Assembly (NCBI GenBank): GCA_002786025.1
Contig: NHNW01000033.1
Coordinates: 62,001-126,000, forward strand
Source of the DNA: Zasmidium citrigriseum
Lineage: Eukaryota > Ascomycota > Dothideomycetes > Mycosphaerellales > Mycosphaerellaceae
DNA length: 64,000 bases
Direction of reading: 5' to 3'
Position numbers and translations under genes: made by a program. Positions 44,044 through 54,985 of the stretch are shown piece by piece (position 1 is the first letter of the stretch; each line of letters begins with the position of its first letter). The notes under the pieces are model-generated. The model saw only the letters and a program-made list of their open reading frames with translations, did not search any database and was not told where the DNA came from.

Positions 44044-45468
44044 ATGGCTTGTCCGAGCACGCAGGTCTACCACCAAGAAGGCGCCTACCTCGGAGAGATC
44101 TGGGCGTGGTTCATCGTGGGGACTATTGTGCTCTTCGTCAGGACGGCCATACGACTTCGAACCGTGGGATGGAGGAAACTTCAAGGCGACGATTACATGG
44201 CTGTGGCCGTTTGGCTCTGCTTCATATGCGACTCAGTTACGGTCACGATCATCTACAAGTACGGATCGAATCTGGACTTTACCGAGGAGGACTTGCAGAG
44301 ACGCAGCCATTGCGAGCTTCACAAGATTAGGATTGGGAGTCAAATGCAGCTATTGGCATGGTAAGTTCCAAGATCATCAATATCATGCCCACGCTAACAG
44401 TCTGAAGGTATACTTACACCCTCCTAATTTGGTCACTCAAGGCAATGATGCTCTTCTTCTTCAACAGGCTCACATTTGGCTTGACCCAGCAACGTTTCGT
44501 CAAGATCTTCGCCGTGATCTGTGGCGCAACCTACCTCGCCGTATTCCTCACGATCAGCTGCGGCTGCTTTCCCATCCAAAGGAACTGGCAAGTACTGCCT
44601 CAGCCGCCCAAGAAATGCACAATGAAGCTGCAGAACTTTTACGTCACGACGGTCTTGAACGTAGTAACGGACGCCATGGTACTCAGCATACCGGTGCCGC
44701 TTCTTTGGGGGATGAAGATCCCATGGACGAGGAAGATTGGTCTCATGCTGCTGCTCGGGTCCGGGATCTTTGTCATCACGGCTGCGATCATGCGCATTAC
44801 GTTCACGTTTGCGGATGTGAATGCGTTGAATATCAATCGATGGGGAACGAGGGAAACTATTGCGGGTATCATTGCGGTCAATGCACCTATTTTGACACCT
44901 CGTAAGTTCTCGAACATCCATCGATTTTGTGGTACGGCTGCTGACCTTTGTAGTCTTCAAGAAGAACTTCTGGAAGAGGGGCTGGCCGTCCAGTCATCGG
45001 ATATCAGGCTCTCCCATCGATAGAAGTCCGAACCCACATCGCACGATCGGATCAGCAGAAGACAAGAAGAAAGTCAATCAATACGAGATGTTCGACTTGC
45101 AACTGCAAAGCCTGTTCGACGAGGGCCACGAACAGAAGGACAGCACAACGACCAGTGTGCAAAAGACAGAGATCGACAGTAAGATATCTTCCAGCCGAAC
45201 GAGCGATGACATTTCGCCCATTCGCAAGCAATCTGCCCAAGTCAGATCAGAAGAATGGGACGTGGAGTTGGGATATCCACTTTCTAATATCCGGGTTGAC
45301 ACCACATTTGAGATCTCAAGCGAGACCACCTCCCCTGCAATTGCCCAGCCTCCGCCTGCAGTAGTGAGGTCTCACTCGAGTCGGCCTGAAGACCTTTGTC
45401 TGCTACCATCGATCAGCGAAGGCAGCTACACGAACACCGAAGCAGCGAGAAAGGCGTCGATTACCTGA
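44044..45468 (+). CDS. PTH11-like / fungal rhodopsin-domain integral membrane protein
   Basis: Exons 44044-44360, 44408-44901 and 44954-45468 join in phase through 47- and 52-bp introns, giving 441 residues. Seven hydrophobic segments are expected, the clearest being 'WFIVGTIVLFVRTAIRL', 'YMAVAVWLCFICDSVTV', 'YTLLIWSLKAMMLFFFN', 'IFAVICGATYLAVFLTI', 'LNVVTDAMVLSIPVPLLW', 'IGLMLLLGSGIFVITAA' and 'ETIAGIIAVNAPIL'. The order and the 'DDYMAVAVW', 'CGCFPIQRNW' and 'IPVPLLWGMKIPWTRK' motifs are those of the fungal rhodopsin-like family that includes the cutinase-pathway sensor Pth11. There is no CFEM domain at the N-terminus. The C-terminal 170 residues are cytoplasmic, Ser/Thr/Asp-rich. Ligand unknown. 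Confidence 0.85.
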
Positions 45469-45831
45469 GCATGGATTCGGACACGAACCAGCCACTACAA
45501 CGAGCATACCATTTCCAAGGACGATTTCCAGGCCGAATGACCGAACTTGCAACCAAACATGTTGCACCATGTCGCGTGCTCGAGGCCAATGCGTACCAAC
45601 GGGCATAAAAGATTAAATCCGATGCGAGAGGGCACAACCGATTCCGAAGCTTACTTTAAAGCCGCGAGCCAAACGACCGGCTGAAAAGCGGCCGAATGGA
45701 TATACCTTGCATGTCTGAGCATAACTCCAGATGCCGTGGATGTGGTCTTCCGGTATGAGTACCTCGCTATCGCTCGCCCGGGTGTCTCAACCTCACCTTT
45801 CATCCGATGATGGAGTGGACTTTCTGTTTGG
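45469..45831. other. Short intergenic region upstream of Zn2Cys6 gene
   Basis: No supported gene. The 363 bp separate the receptor from the transcription factor in the same direction, close for this window. Confidence 0.5.
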
Positions 45832-47786
45832 ATGTCACAACCACCGAGAAAGAAGCTCCGGAAGGGCACGAAGAGTTGTCTGGAGTGTCGACGAAGGAAG
45901 ATTAAGTGCACGTATGAGGAGAATGAGGGACCGCCGTGTGATGGGTGTGTTGCGAGGCAGGCGGCATGTGAATCTCAGGAACATATGTCGGATCTCGGCC
46001 AAATCCGAGAGCCTACCCGGGACCGTGTCGATCGACTCGAGGCTACCGTCCAGAGCTTGTCTGATCGCTTCGAGGATACGGTCAAGAGTCTGACCGCATC
46101 CGTCGCGGAGTTGCAGAGCTCGAGGTTGACGAGCTCGAATCAGAACACGACGCCTGTCCCTCCGTGTCGAGAAGAAGATTGCGGTCCGAGCGAATATGGG
46201 TACTTCGAGAGCCTGCAAAACGAGGATGAGGAATGCGCTGGATGTGAGGATCAGGTCGAGACATACCATCAGCGAAAGGTCTTGCATCGTGAGCGATTAC
46301 TGTCGACAATACCAAATGACTTCGGCGAATCTTCACAAGATCGAGTCAGGGCTGAGCTCCTTTCTGCTGTTCCATCACGAAGCGATCTACTTGTACTGAC
46401 GGCTTCCTCGATCGACTGGTGGCAGATCCACAAGGCTCTGATGCCAGACCCTCCGATCACGAGTCGGATTGAATTGATCGAGCGACATGAAGGCCTGTCA
46501 ACGCCATCGATACATCCTGCTGCAATTGCAACATGGCTGCTGTGTCTAGCCATATGCTTCTTACAGCTTCCCACCGACTTCGACTACTCCGCCTTAGAAT
46601 CGATCCCCGAGCCGACATCTTACGTCCCTCGGACAGTCAAACAGGCCGAAGAGATGTTGACTAAGGACGACTTCGCCGGAACGCTGGAGGGCATCGAGTG
46701 TGCAACTGTGTTCGCTCAGATGTGTGTTGGATCTGTGACATTCGTCATGCCTTGAGCTAACTGCACCCCTACAGTCAGAAGTTCATCGGACGGCCTAAGA
46801 AAGGCTGGCTCGTCGTCAGGCGGGCAATAGCGTTCGCTCAGTTGCTGAAGCTGCCCGCCGCAGCAAGTGCTCTTGCGCAACTGCAAAAGAAGCCCACCCC
46901 CAACCCCGAACAGATCATCCTCCTGGAAAGGAGAACAGCAGCATGGACCTCTCTCAACGCCATGGACCGCCTCCTCTGCCTCATCCTCGGCACACCCATC
47001 GCCAGCTCCATAACACCCACCATCTCCCCAACCGACCCATATGCAAGCACCAAACGCATCATCTGGGTACAAGCCGAGATCCACAACCAGATCGTCGCAC
47101 GCGATACCCTGCTCTCCCCTATTGAAGCTCTCGCGGAAACCCAATCCATCATCCAGAAATGCCAGGCTCTCGCGAGGACTTTCCCACCAGAGTGGAAAGT
47201 CGTCGATCGCTGGGCGACATACGATGCCCGCACGGCGAGCAGTGTCATGATGCAGAGTGGCCATTCGTATCTCGTTCTCCGCGCTACACTACCTTGCCTG
47301 CTGCACGGGGAAAGCGAAGCAGAGAAAGAGAACGGTCGGAGCTGTCTCCAAACATGTCGCGAAATCCTTCGTCGCTACTTCGCCGTGCGGACTCGACTCC
47401 TCAATGGCGCTTTCCTCAGCAGGAGTTTCGAAGTGCACGCTTTCACCGCTAGTGTGATACTTTTACTTTGGGGTGAGAAGAGCTGGCAGCATCCATGGGG
47501 CGATACAGCGTTGCTGGAGAACGCTAAGACGGGTATGAAGCGCGCGCCGCAAGGGGAGGGTGGGGGTTTGCTGGTGGGGAGGATGATTGGGTGTTTGGAA
47601 AAATTGCAGAGGTTTATTGAAGGGGATGGGGAGGGGAACATGCTGAGGCTGAGGGTGCCGATTTTGGGGGGTGTGGAAGTTGGACGGGGAGAGAGGGGGC
47701 AGATTAGGGTTGAGGTGCTAGGGGAGGGTGTGGGGGATGGGGAGGTGGAGTTTGATTTTGATGGGTTGGATGAGGAGGGGGTTTGA
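45832..47786 (+). CDS. Zn2Cys6 fungal-specific transcription factor
   Basis: Exons 45832-46721 and 46775-47786 join in phase through a 53-bp intron (GTGTGT donor, GCTAACTGC branch site), giving 633 residues. The binuclear zinc cluster is at residues 16-46 with cysteines 16, 19, 26, 36, 39 and 46 (spacing 2-6-9-2-6) and basic linker 'RRRKIKC'. A coiled-coil dimerisation helix follows ('RVDRLEATVQSLSDRF'). The middle region ('RPKKGWLVVRRAIAFAQLL', 'LLERRTAAWTSLNAMDRLL') matches the fungal-specific regulatory domain. The last 100 residues are Gly/Glu-rich and encoded by very G-rich DNA. Targets are unknown; the adjacent receptor gene and the MFS pump 2.8 kb away are candidates by position only. 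Confidence 0.9.
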
Positions 47787-48080
47787 GGGGCGAGGGTTTC
47801 GAGCGCGTGTGAAGGGCCGGAGATGGAAGATGAGCGGAGGGCGCTCCAGTCGCTCGAGCGACGTCAGATGCCCTTCCTGATGACCAGCCTGCACCGCGCC
47901 GCCGCTGAGGCTCGCGACCTCGTACACGATCTTTTCCAAGTCGATTGAGATCCGGCGCAGCTCTAGGTAGTATGCGGCTTGATGGGAGTACTGGGCGAGT
48001 AAGGTGCAACCATTGTCGGGGATCACGCTGGCAGAGTGTCGTTGGACGAGGACTTATTGCGACTGAAAGATTGGGGCTTG

Positions 48081-48100
48081 TGAACGCCAAGACCGCGCAC
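48081..48100 (+). repeat. Dispersed short repeat, copy A
   Basis: TGAACGCCAAGACCGCGCAC, identical to copy C. The 12-mer AGCACTACAACT follows 55 bp later in this copy and 11 bp later in copy C. Confidence 0.5.
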
Positions 48101-49138
48101 GGTCCACCCGGTGGGCTATATCTCACTGCTTCCAAGCTCCTGAGGCACAATCAGAGCACTACAACTGCGCACCACTCGCGTGCCTCCACGGCCGCTCGCT
48201 GCCACAGGCAGGATCGACGAGAAGGATTGCAAAGTGAAAGGATACTGGAAGTCCCAGAAGAGCTCTAGCTTGTGAGCTCGCATTGAAGCAATGCTCGCCA
48301 AAGAACAGTAATCTCACATAGCACAAAAGCGACTTATCTACATCTCCATCCCCGCGGACTATATATCGACCCGCTGTACAAGTCACTCGTCGGCCGGTAC
48401 AACCGCTTCCTCTAAGCGCTGGAAGCCCGTCGGGCATCCATTCCAGACTCAAGAAGGCAGTGTCTTCATTCACATCCTCCACCACACTCTAACATGGCTG
48501 AAATAAAACGGTGGCTAGAGACGCTCTACAGCTACATCCACGACACGGACAGCGAGTCCTCTCAAACGTGCTCCAGACCTGCTACCGACCAACTCTCCGC
48601 CGCAACTGTCGAGATCGGGAACCGCATGTTGACAGCTTAGGTATCCACGAGTAAGTGGAGATTGCAGCCTCTGGCACAAAGATGGGTCTCAAATATCGCT
48701 CTTGAAACGGCGCTAGTGGGTTCTCGAGTCAATTGAAAGCGCCTCTAAGCGCTGCGTGCGCTCAACCGTTGGTGCGAATAAGCTGCCTCGCACAGAGCTA
48801 CAAGCGGAACAAAGCGTCGTCACAAACATAGCCCTCTCGAGTCTCTCCGCTGTTTCCTCTGCTATTGAGCTACTCGGCATTGCCCAGCGCTGGACAGCGA
48901 ATCTTGATCACAGACAGGACGTATATGCAGAGCATGCGATAGAAGTAATCCTTAGGAAGACCTACTAAATATAGGTTTAGATGATTACTCACTAGCGCGG
49001 CGGCGTGCTCCAACTCTCGAGCAGTCGCAGGTTGGTCGCACCGATCGTCGTTGATTTCGTCCCACATGTCTTAGTGTCTTCCAGTGACTGAGCCGAGACG
49101 TAGGAGCTTTTTGACCAGCGCTGTCCATGCTCATCACA

Positions 49139-49158
49139 TGAACGCCAAGCCTACGCAC
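49139..49158 (+). repeat. Dispersed short repeat, copy B
   Basis: TGAACGCCAAGCCTACGCAC, three mismatches from copies A and C. Like copy C it is preceded by CACA and has GCCGAGAC about 45 bp upstream. Confidence 0.5.
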
Positions 49159-49763
49159 GGTCCTTGAATTAGAGTACATATCCAGACTGCTTTCGACACC
49201 AAAACGATGTCTACAGCATATTTTCTATCGCCAGCCATCCGACCCTTTTGTGCGGCAAGCGCAGCACCCTCTATCTCGCCTAGGGAGAAGTGAAGCTCGA
49301 TAGGTCGGTGTCGGAGGAGCAGCTGATGAAGTTGCACTTGCTCCAGGTCTCTTGGGCAAGCGCTACATGCGGTCACACGGGACGTCTCCTCTCTCAAAAT
49401 CCATGCGGCCGTGCTATTTCGCCTGCTCGAACGCTCGGCAGCGACTCTTATCGTCCCGCGGAGATCGAGGAACATGCTCTGTTCCTGCGCTTGGAACACT
49501 CCTGTCTGTCTGGCGCAATTAGTTCGATGTGTACCGACTGCACGACTATGACGCCTGAGCGCATTGGGGGCTGAAATCAACACCGGACGTCGGCGACCAG
49601 TCGAAGCTCCTGCTTGCTCGTCGTGGAGGAGCCGTCGACACTGCTCTCTCCAGAGGTGGCGTTCTCTTCGGATGTAGCCCAGAATGTGGTCTGGATTTCA
49701 AGTGTCTGGGAGCGTAGCAGGAAGAAGCCGAGACACCGACTAGCGCACTCCAAGTCTGTCACA

Positions 49764-49783
49764 TGAACGCCAAGACCGCGCAC
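49764..49783 (+). repeat. Dispersed short repeat, copy C
   Basis: Identical over 20 bases to copy A. It begins an open frame (ATG at 49763) reading 'MNAKTAH'; copy A lacks the ATG but keeps 'NAKTAH' in frame. Confidence 0.5.
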
Positions 49784-50558
49784 AGACCTCCAGCAGCACT
49801 ACAACTTCCTGGCCGGCTCTCTACCCTTCCAAGGAAGATCCAACCAAAGACACAAGCTGTCCTATACGTACAAACCCGCGCTATCGAACTCGCAGACTCC
49901 GCCGTTCCGCCTTTCGATACACTCGACCTTACGCCGAATTGGTCGTCGGAAGTCGTCTACTCCGGCTGGGAACATGCCTTGTTGACCCAGGAAGTGAACA
50001 GCCTAACGCTAGAGCTGATCAACCAGCGCCACCGCCGCCCATCTCCGCTTCGGCTGCGCCCGGTCGGCGCTCGCTCTTACCGGATGTTGGGGAGACTGAT
50101 CTTTCGTGAAGAGGGCTTGCGCTGTTCAACGCTTTGTGAAGCCTCAGGATGGTATCTCTCGGTGTTCAAGGGCGACTGAGCTCTCGAAATGCTGTCTTCT
50201 GGTCTTCGCAGTATGGTTGTGGCACGGAAATTGGATTGGATGCGTGCGAGAGACAATACCACCGTAGTATGCTGGAGACAAGGTCGGTCCTCCTCTATCG
50301 CATTCTACTCTCCTACATACAGCCAGGGCATCGAACAGGGCGCTCGTGATCTCCACAAGATGCAGAAGGATCTCGTGCTAATTGCGCGATGGATCTACTA
50401 GCTGCGTAATAGAGATGGAGCATTTGGGTTGGCGTTTCGGGACCACGAGCAACTAAGGGCCAACACGGAGAGCAACGCGCAGACGCAGATTGATGAGCAG
50501 TCGACGAACGACGAGTCAACTGTTGCCTTATACTTACAAGTCTCTTCACCGGCGTGCG

Positions 50559-52392
50559 CTACGCAGCGCTTCCCTCCTCACCAGCTTTCTTCTCGCCCCC
50601 CTCCCCCAATTCTCCCTCCTCAGTACCCATCCCATTAATCCTCCTCCACTCACACCCAACACTCAAAATCCCCCAAACCCCACCACAAACAACCGCAATC
50701 ACAAACACAGTCCTCAAACCCCGCATATACGCCTCCCTGACAGCTTCCAACTCCTCCCCTTGGAAAGAGGACTGTAGACTGCTCGCGCCAGCCGCGTTGA
50801 GAACTCTCGCGGGATCGATCGCAGGAGGCAGGGAGTATTGGAGGGTGTTGGCGAAAGCGGTTTGGGCGGAGGAGAGGAAGAGGGCGCCGGCGAGGGCTTG
50901 GAAGACTAGTTTTGATGATTAGGGGGGAGGAAGGGTATTTGATGGGGGATACGGGACTTACAGCAGACCATCGACGTAACAGGCGCTACGTCTTCTTTCG
51001 AACAGGCGGCTTGGGCGGATAAAAGCGGTGCGTAGAGCGCGGTACCTATCCCCGCCCCGACGAGGATCTGATAGCAGATCCATTCCCCGGTTGAAGTGTC
51101 CAGATCCCAGGTATATAGCAATCCACAACCTACAGTTGCCAGGATCGATCCGAGGATGAGGTTTGGTTTGTAATGTCCCACTCGGCGAATGAAATTCCCC
51201 GCTGCAAGCATACAAAGCGATAGGGAAAGCACCAAGGGCAAGGTACGAACTCCTCCTTCTTCTGCCGAAACGGCTCGGACGGATTGGAAGTATAGCGGGA
51301 TGTAGTATAGACACATCGTGTAGACTCCTGTCAGGAAAAACAGGAGAGGGCAGGCGATCGCCACGGCGCGGAGTTTGAAGAGCCGGGGTTGGAGGAGGGC
51401 GCGTTCGCCAGCGTAGAGCTCCTCGACGATGAAGGTTATGGCGATGAGGAGAGAGCCCAGGAGGAGACCTATGACGGTGGAAGAGGCCCAGGGGTGCGTT
51501 TGTCCGGCGTATGATGTGAAGAGGGAGAAGCAGGTAAGGGAAGCTAGGATGAGGAGAACGGCGAGGGGGTTGAGGTGGAGGAGTCTTTGGCTCAAGGGTA
51601 GAGGTGGCGGATGGACGGATTTCGGGGCCTTGAAACAGAGGATCATGAACGCGATGGCTGGGCCGCCGAGGGGGAGGTTGACGTAGAAGCTTTCGTCACC
51701 ATCATCAGCATTGGTGTAGTGTGTGTGAGTGTGTGTGAGGGAGACATACCACCAGCGCCACCCCACACCCCTCGTGAACCCACCACCCACAACCGGACCC
51801 ACCGCAGCAGCGAGCGCATAAAACGCCCCTATGACCGCCAAGAGAACCGGTCGGATCTTGACTTCCACGATACATGCGAGGATAGTATACCCGCCCGCCT
51901 GAATCCCGCTCGCACCCATCCCGGCCATCGCTCTGCCGATAACGAAACCCGTCGAAGTTGGCGTGGTGGCGCATACGAGACTGCCGATCTGGAAGATGCT
52001 GAAGGCGATGAGGAAAGTTGGTTTGAGGCCGAAGTGTTTGAGGGCTTTGCCCCACGCGGCTTGGAAAGCTGCTGAGGTGAGGAAGAAGGCGGAGCCGTAC
52101 TGTCAAGTATTAGTTCAGATCAGAGGATGGGAGGTGTTGTGGGCTTGCGTACCCAACCTATGTCGTGAAGAGAGTGGAACTCGTCTGTGATGGCGGGGAT
52201 TGCGGTTGAGACAATTGTGCCATCAAGACCAGCGAGGAAGATGCAGAGGGCGAGGGAGGCGGCGATGAGGTAGAGGCGGGGGCCGGTCGTGTATTCACTG
52301 TCGGCGGTTGGTACAGGAGAATCATTGTCCGGTGTGGTCGTGGTTGATGAACGACTCTTAGTGAAGTCGAACTTCTTCAACATGGAGGCCAT
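50559..52392 (-). CDS. MFS drug:H+ antiporter, DHA2 (14-TM) type
   Basis: Minus strand, exons 52392-52153, 52099-51750, 51689-50962 and 50905-50559, with introns of 53, 60 and 56 bp, all in phase, giving 554 residues. TM1 '[20 protein letters not shown]' with 'IVSTAIPAI' is the usual DHA2 start. Motif C appears as '[11 protein letters not shown]', and the RG-motif segment '[19 protein letters not shown]' is typical of fungal toxin and drug pumps. '[12 protein letters not shown]' and 'MVCFFQALAG' are also family signatures. Twelve to fourteen membrane segments are expected, in the plasma membrane. Substrate is unknown. No biosynthetic backbone gene is in the window, so this is better called a multidrug-type pump than a pathway-specific one. 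Confidence 0.9.
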
Positions 52393-52782
52393 CTTGTTCT
52401 CGGTATCAATATTGAAGACAACGAAAGACGTATTGAAGAGGAGGCGGACGTTCTTTAAGGAGGTCAGCTATGTTGATCTCTGCCGGACGACAAGCGGGCG
52501 AATGCGCACCAAAAGCGGCCGAGCAAGTGAAGGACTCTAGATATCGCTGTCTGTCCATCCCAGACCCGTGCAAGCGCCACCATAAACGTCTGTCTTGAAA
52601 ATCTTCCTTTCCGGGCATCTTGAGATACCCGAGTATAGTGATAGGTGATAGATAGGTGAGCGGTATCGAAATCTGAAATAAATGACTACAAACGAAGGAG
52701 AACGTACATTCAGGGGTATATCGCATCAAACGCTCTCATCAACAATCGTAGAAAGTCCGTCTCAATATGTCGTCAACATCAT
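52393..52782. other. Intergenic, promoter of MFS gene
   Basis: Between the MFS start codon and the 3' end of the BTB gene, both on the minus strand. No supported gene. Confidence 0.5.
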
Positions 52783-54426
52783 TCATTCATCCCAAGGCAA
52801 GTCCCGCTCTTCAACCCTGGTGCAAGTGAGGTAACCCAACCCAGCCGGACCAAAGTCCCGAAGATCCAGTTCGAGAAAATTCCGCATGAGAGGTTTGACA
52901 GCATCTCGTGCAAGGTTCTTGATCTCTTCGACGCGGCGCTCGAAGCGCTTGAGATTATCCCGGGTGTAGAAGTCCATGCCCAATTGGCCGCTGGGGGATT
53001 TGAGGAAGCGCTTCAGTTCGTCCCGGGTGAGATAGCCGCCAGGGTCTGTTGAGCCCAAGATTCGGTAAATGCGTCCTGTAGAGAGTGGTGCTTGCTGTGA
53101 AGCTGGCTGTTGAACACGCTGGGAGGCGACGTGGTTGGTACTCCTGCTCGCGTTCCGGGTGGTCTGGTTCGCTGAATTGCTACCTGGTCTCGTGGTATCT
53201 TTTAGGATCCCAGTGGTGCCCGGCGTGGTGTTCTCTGCCAACCACTGCCTGAACAGAGACACGGCGAGCCAGGAGAGAAAGTCATTGCTTGGGTTTACTC
53301 GTTCGCCTCTGCTGGTCGTAAGGTTCAGTCGCCAGAGCTTCGATTCGACCCGTTCTTCCAGCTCTCGCAGTTCGTCCACTTTGTCTTCAAGAAGTTCCAT
53401 TACGTTTGTTTCGACCTGTCCACGGAGTTGTGGTGCAGCAGCAGGCCACTGCCCAACCACATGTATCAGAGCTTCCGTAAAGATCGTCCTTGACCGCGCG
53501 AGATAGCCCAGCTTCAGGTAGGATGGCGGGTATTTCGCAATCTGCTTAAAGAGCCTGCCCCCAAATCGTAAAAGATGATGATCGATCCTAGGTCCCGCTA
53601 TCTCCAGAGCATCGTACATGTCCGCCAGATGCAGTAGGGCTTTGCATTCAGTATAAGCTGTCGCAATATTTACGGAATCCAACACAGGATTGTGTTGATA
53701 CATAGTCCGGAAAAGGTTGTCGTAATCCTTCAAGACTTCATCCCCAGGTTCGGCAGGCACGCTAGGTTGGTTCCTCTCATTCAAGTTCAGACTCGAGAAG
53801 TTCGACACACTGCGAAAGAAGCTCTCATTCGAGGTCGGAGGCTTATTGCGGACTGGTGGAGGGCCTGTCGAGTCTCCGAATATCGATGCTGGCAGGTCTC
53901 TTTGCACTAACATGGGCATGTCCTCGGTCCCTGCGGATTCCCAGTCCAGCTCGTACCGCCACTTCCGCTTGCCCAACTCATAAGACGGCCGTCTTTCTTG
54001 ACTGCTTGCTCTTGAGCTGCTGCCAGCCGTGACACTTTCATTCTCACTTATTCGTGGGAGACCACCAAGAGCCGAGCCATTCTCCAATGCTCTCCCACTC
54101 CATTCCGCACTCGTACTTGCTGCGAAGAAGCCAGAGCATTGACTTAGGATGAGCCTGTGCAGGACATATCTATTCTCTTTTCTCCCGCTCTCATTCTTGA
54201 TACTGATCTCAACATCTCCAGTATGCGAGAAGATTGGAAACTCGTTCTGAGGAAGGTGGGAGTTGGAGCCGCCATGGTGCGATCGCGTATGGCGATGTCG
54301 TCGCGTGTGGGATCGTCCTGATGTGACTGAAGCTGCGCGACCTGCGGCTGGGGGCGCACTTGGAGCGAGAGAGGGGATCGGAGGTCGAGGGAGGTCGGCG
54401 TAGGGTGGAGGGTGATGGGACACCAT
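52783..54426 (-). CDS. BTB/POZ-domain protein
   Basis: Single exon on the minus strand, 547 residues. Residues 1-55 are Pro/Ser-rich and then Arg/His-rich ('RSHTRRHRHTRSHHGG'). The BTB fold starts at 'FPIFSHTGDVEISI' and 'ENRYVLHRLILSQCSGFFAA', is interrupted by a disordered insertion of about 120 residues, and resumes at 'DEVLKDYDNLFRTMYQHNP', 'ATAYTECKALLHLADMYDA' and 'PRIDHHLLRFGGRLFKQIA'. The helical C-terminus follows. The large insertion inside BTB is seen in a group of fungal proteins of unknown role. It is not clear whether this binds a cullin. Confidence 0.82.
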   Translation of the reverse strand: MVSHHPPPYADLPRPPIPSLAPSAPPAAGRAASVTSGRSHTRRHRHTRSHHGGSNSHLPQNEFPIFSHTGDVEISIKNESGRKENRYVLHRLILSQCSGFFAASTSAEWSGRALENGSALGGLPRISENESVTAGSSSRASSQERRPSYELGKRKWRYELDWESAGTEDMPMLVQRDLPASIFGDSTGPPPVRNKPPTSNESFFRSVSNFSSLNLNERNQPSVPAEPGDEVLKDYDNLFRTMYQHNPVLDSVNIATAYTECKALLHLADMYDALEIAGPRIDHHLLRFGGRLFKQIAKYPPSYLKLGYLARSRTIFTEALIHVVGQWPAAAPQLRGQVETNVMELLEDKVDELRELEERVESKLWRLNLTTSRGERVNPSNDFLSWLAVSLFRQWLAENTTPGTTGILKDTTRPGSNSANQTTRNASRSTNHVASQRVQQPASQQAPLSTGRIYRILGSTDPGGYLTRDELKRFLKSPSGQLGMDFYTRDNLKRFERRVEEIKNLARDAVKPLMRNFLELDLRDFGPAGLGYLTCTRVEERDLPWDE

Positions 54427-54985
54427 TTGACTAGCGGACCAGATGTTGGTGGCGAGCTATCTCTTCAACACGTTGTCTTCCGCTTGTGACGAGGATATGG
54501 CGAGTCGCACAGCAACAGGCGCATTCCTGGTGAGGTTTATGCTGTGAGGTTGTCTCGCGTCTTGTCTTCAGCCTCGTGAATGTCTCGCACGCGGTATTCT
54601 TCGTAGTGGCGGCCTTTGGTCTTGATGCACGCGCTCCAGGACATACAGTGAGGCGAGAGTGAAGTTTCTCGCGGATTTGCCTTGCCAGCAGGGCGTCGTC
54701 GACTCACGTCCAGCAGCAACAAGACAGACCTGCTGAGCGGCCTTGTCGCAGCCAAACCAGACGCTGGAGCCCTTCACAGGCGAGGGACGACCGAGGTGCA
54801 GATGCGCGCTCCTAGCCGCAGGTGGCGAACGCGGAAGAAGGCAGGAACGGCCATGTGATTGGATGTCACTTCCTCTTGGCGGCCAGGGTGAACGAACCTT
54901 CACTTGCAGCTTTGTTGATCCCAAGACACTCTGTCATCTGATCTCGAACAACATTCACTCAATTCCGCGCTACGAGTTCTATGCT
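54427..54985. other. Intergenic, no supported gene
   Basis: Upstream region of the BTB gene and 3' flank of the NmrA-like gene. A minus-strand frame 54568-54924 is serine/arginine-rich without motifs. Confidence 0.5.

Larger units (their letters stand above)
47787..50558. other. Decayed region with gene fragments and short dispersed repeat
   Basis: No intact gene. Coding-like pieces include a minus-strand piece near 48020-47830 ('ISIDLEKIVYEVASLSGGAV'), a plus-strand start at 48494 ('MAEIKRWLETLYSYIHDTD') that stops after 48 codons, a plus piece at 48717-48968 ending 'AIEVILRKTY', a plus frame at 49764-50179 starting 'MNAKTAHRPPAALQL', and a plus frame at 50189-50401 ending 'LHKMQKDLVLIARWIY'. 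They are on different frames and strands and interrupted by stops. A short repeat occurs three times (separate entries). Remnants of a small duplicated gene family seem the best explanation. Confidence 0.4.

Noticed and set aside
44126..44905. 259-codon plus-strand frame overlapping the receptor gene
   Set aside because: Arises from reading through an intron in another frame; His/Arg/Ser-rich and lacking the membrane segments of the correct frame.
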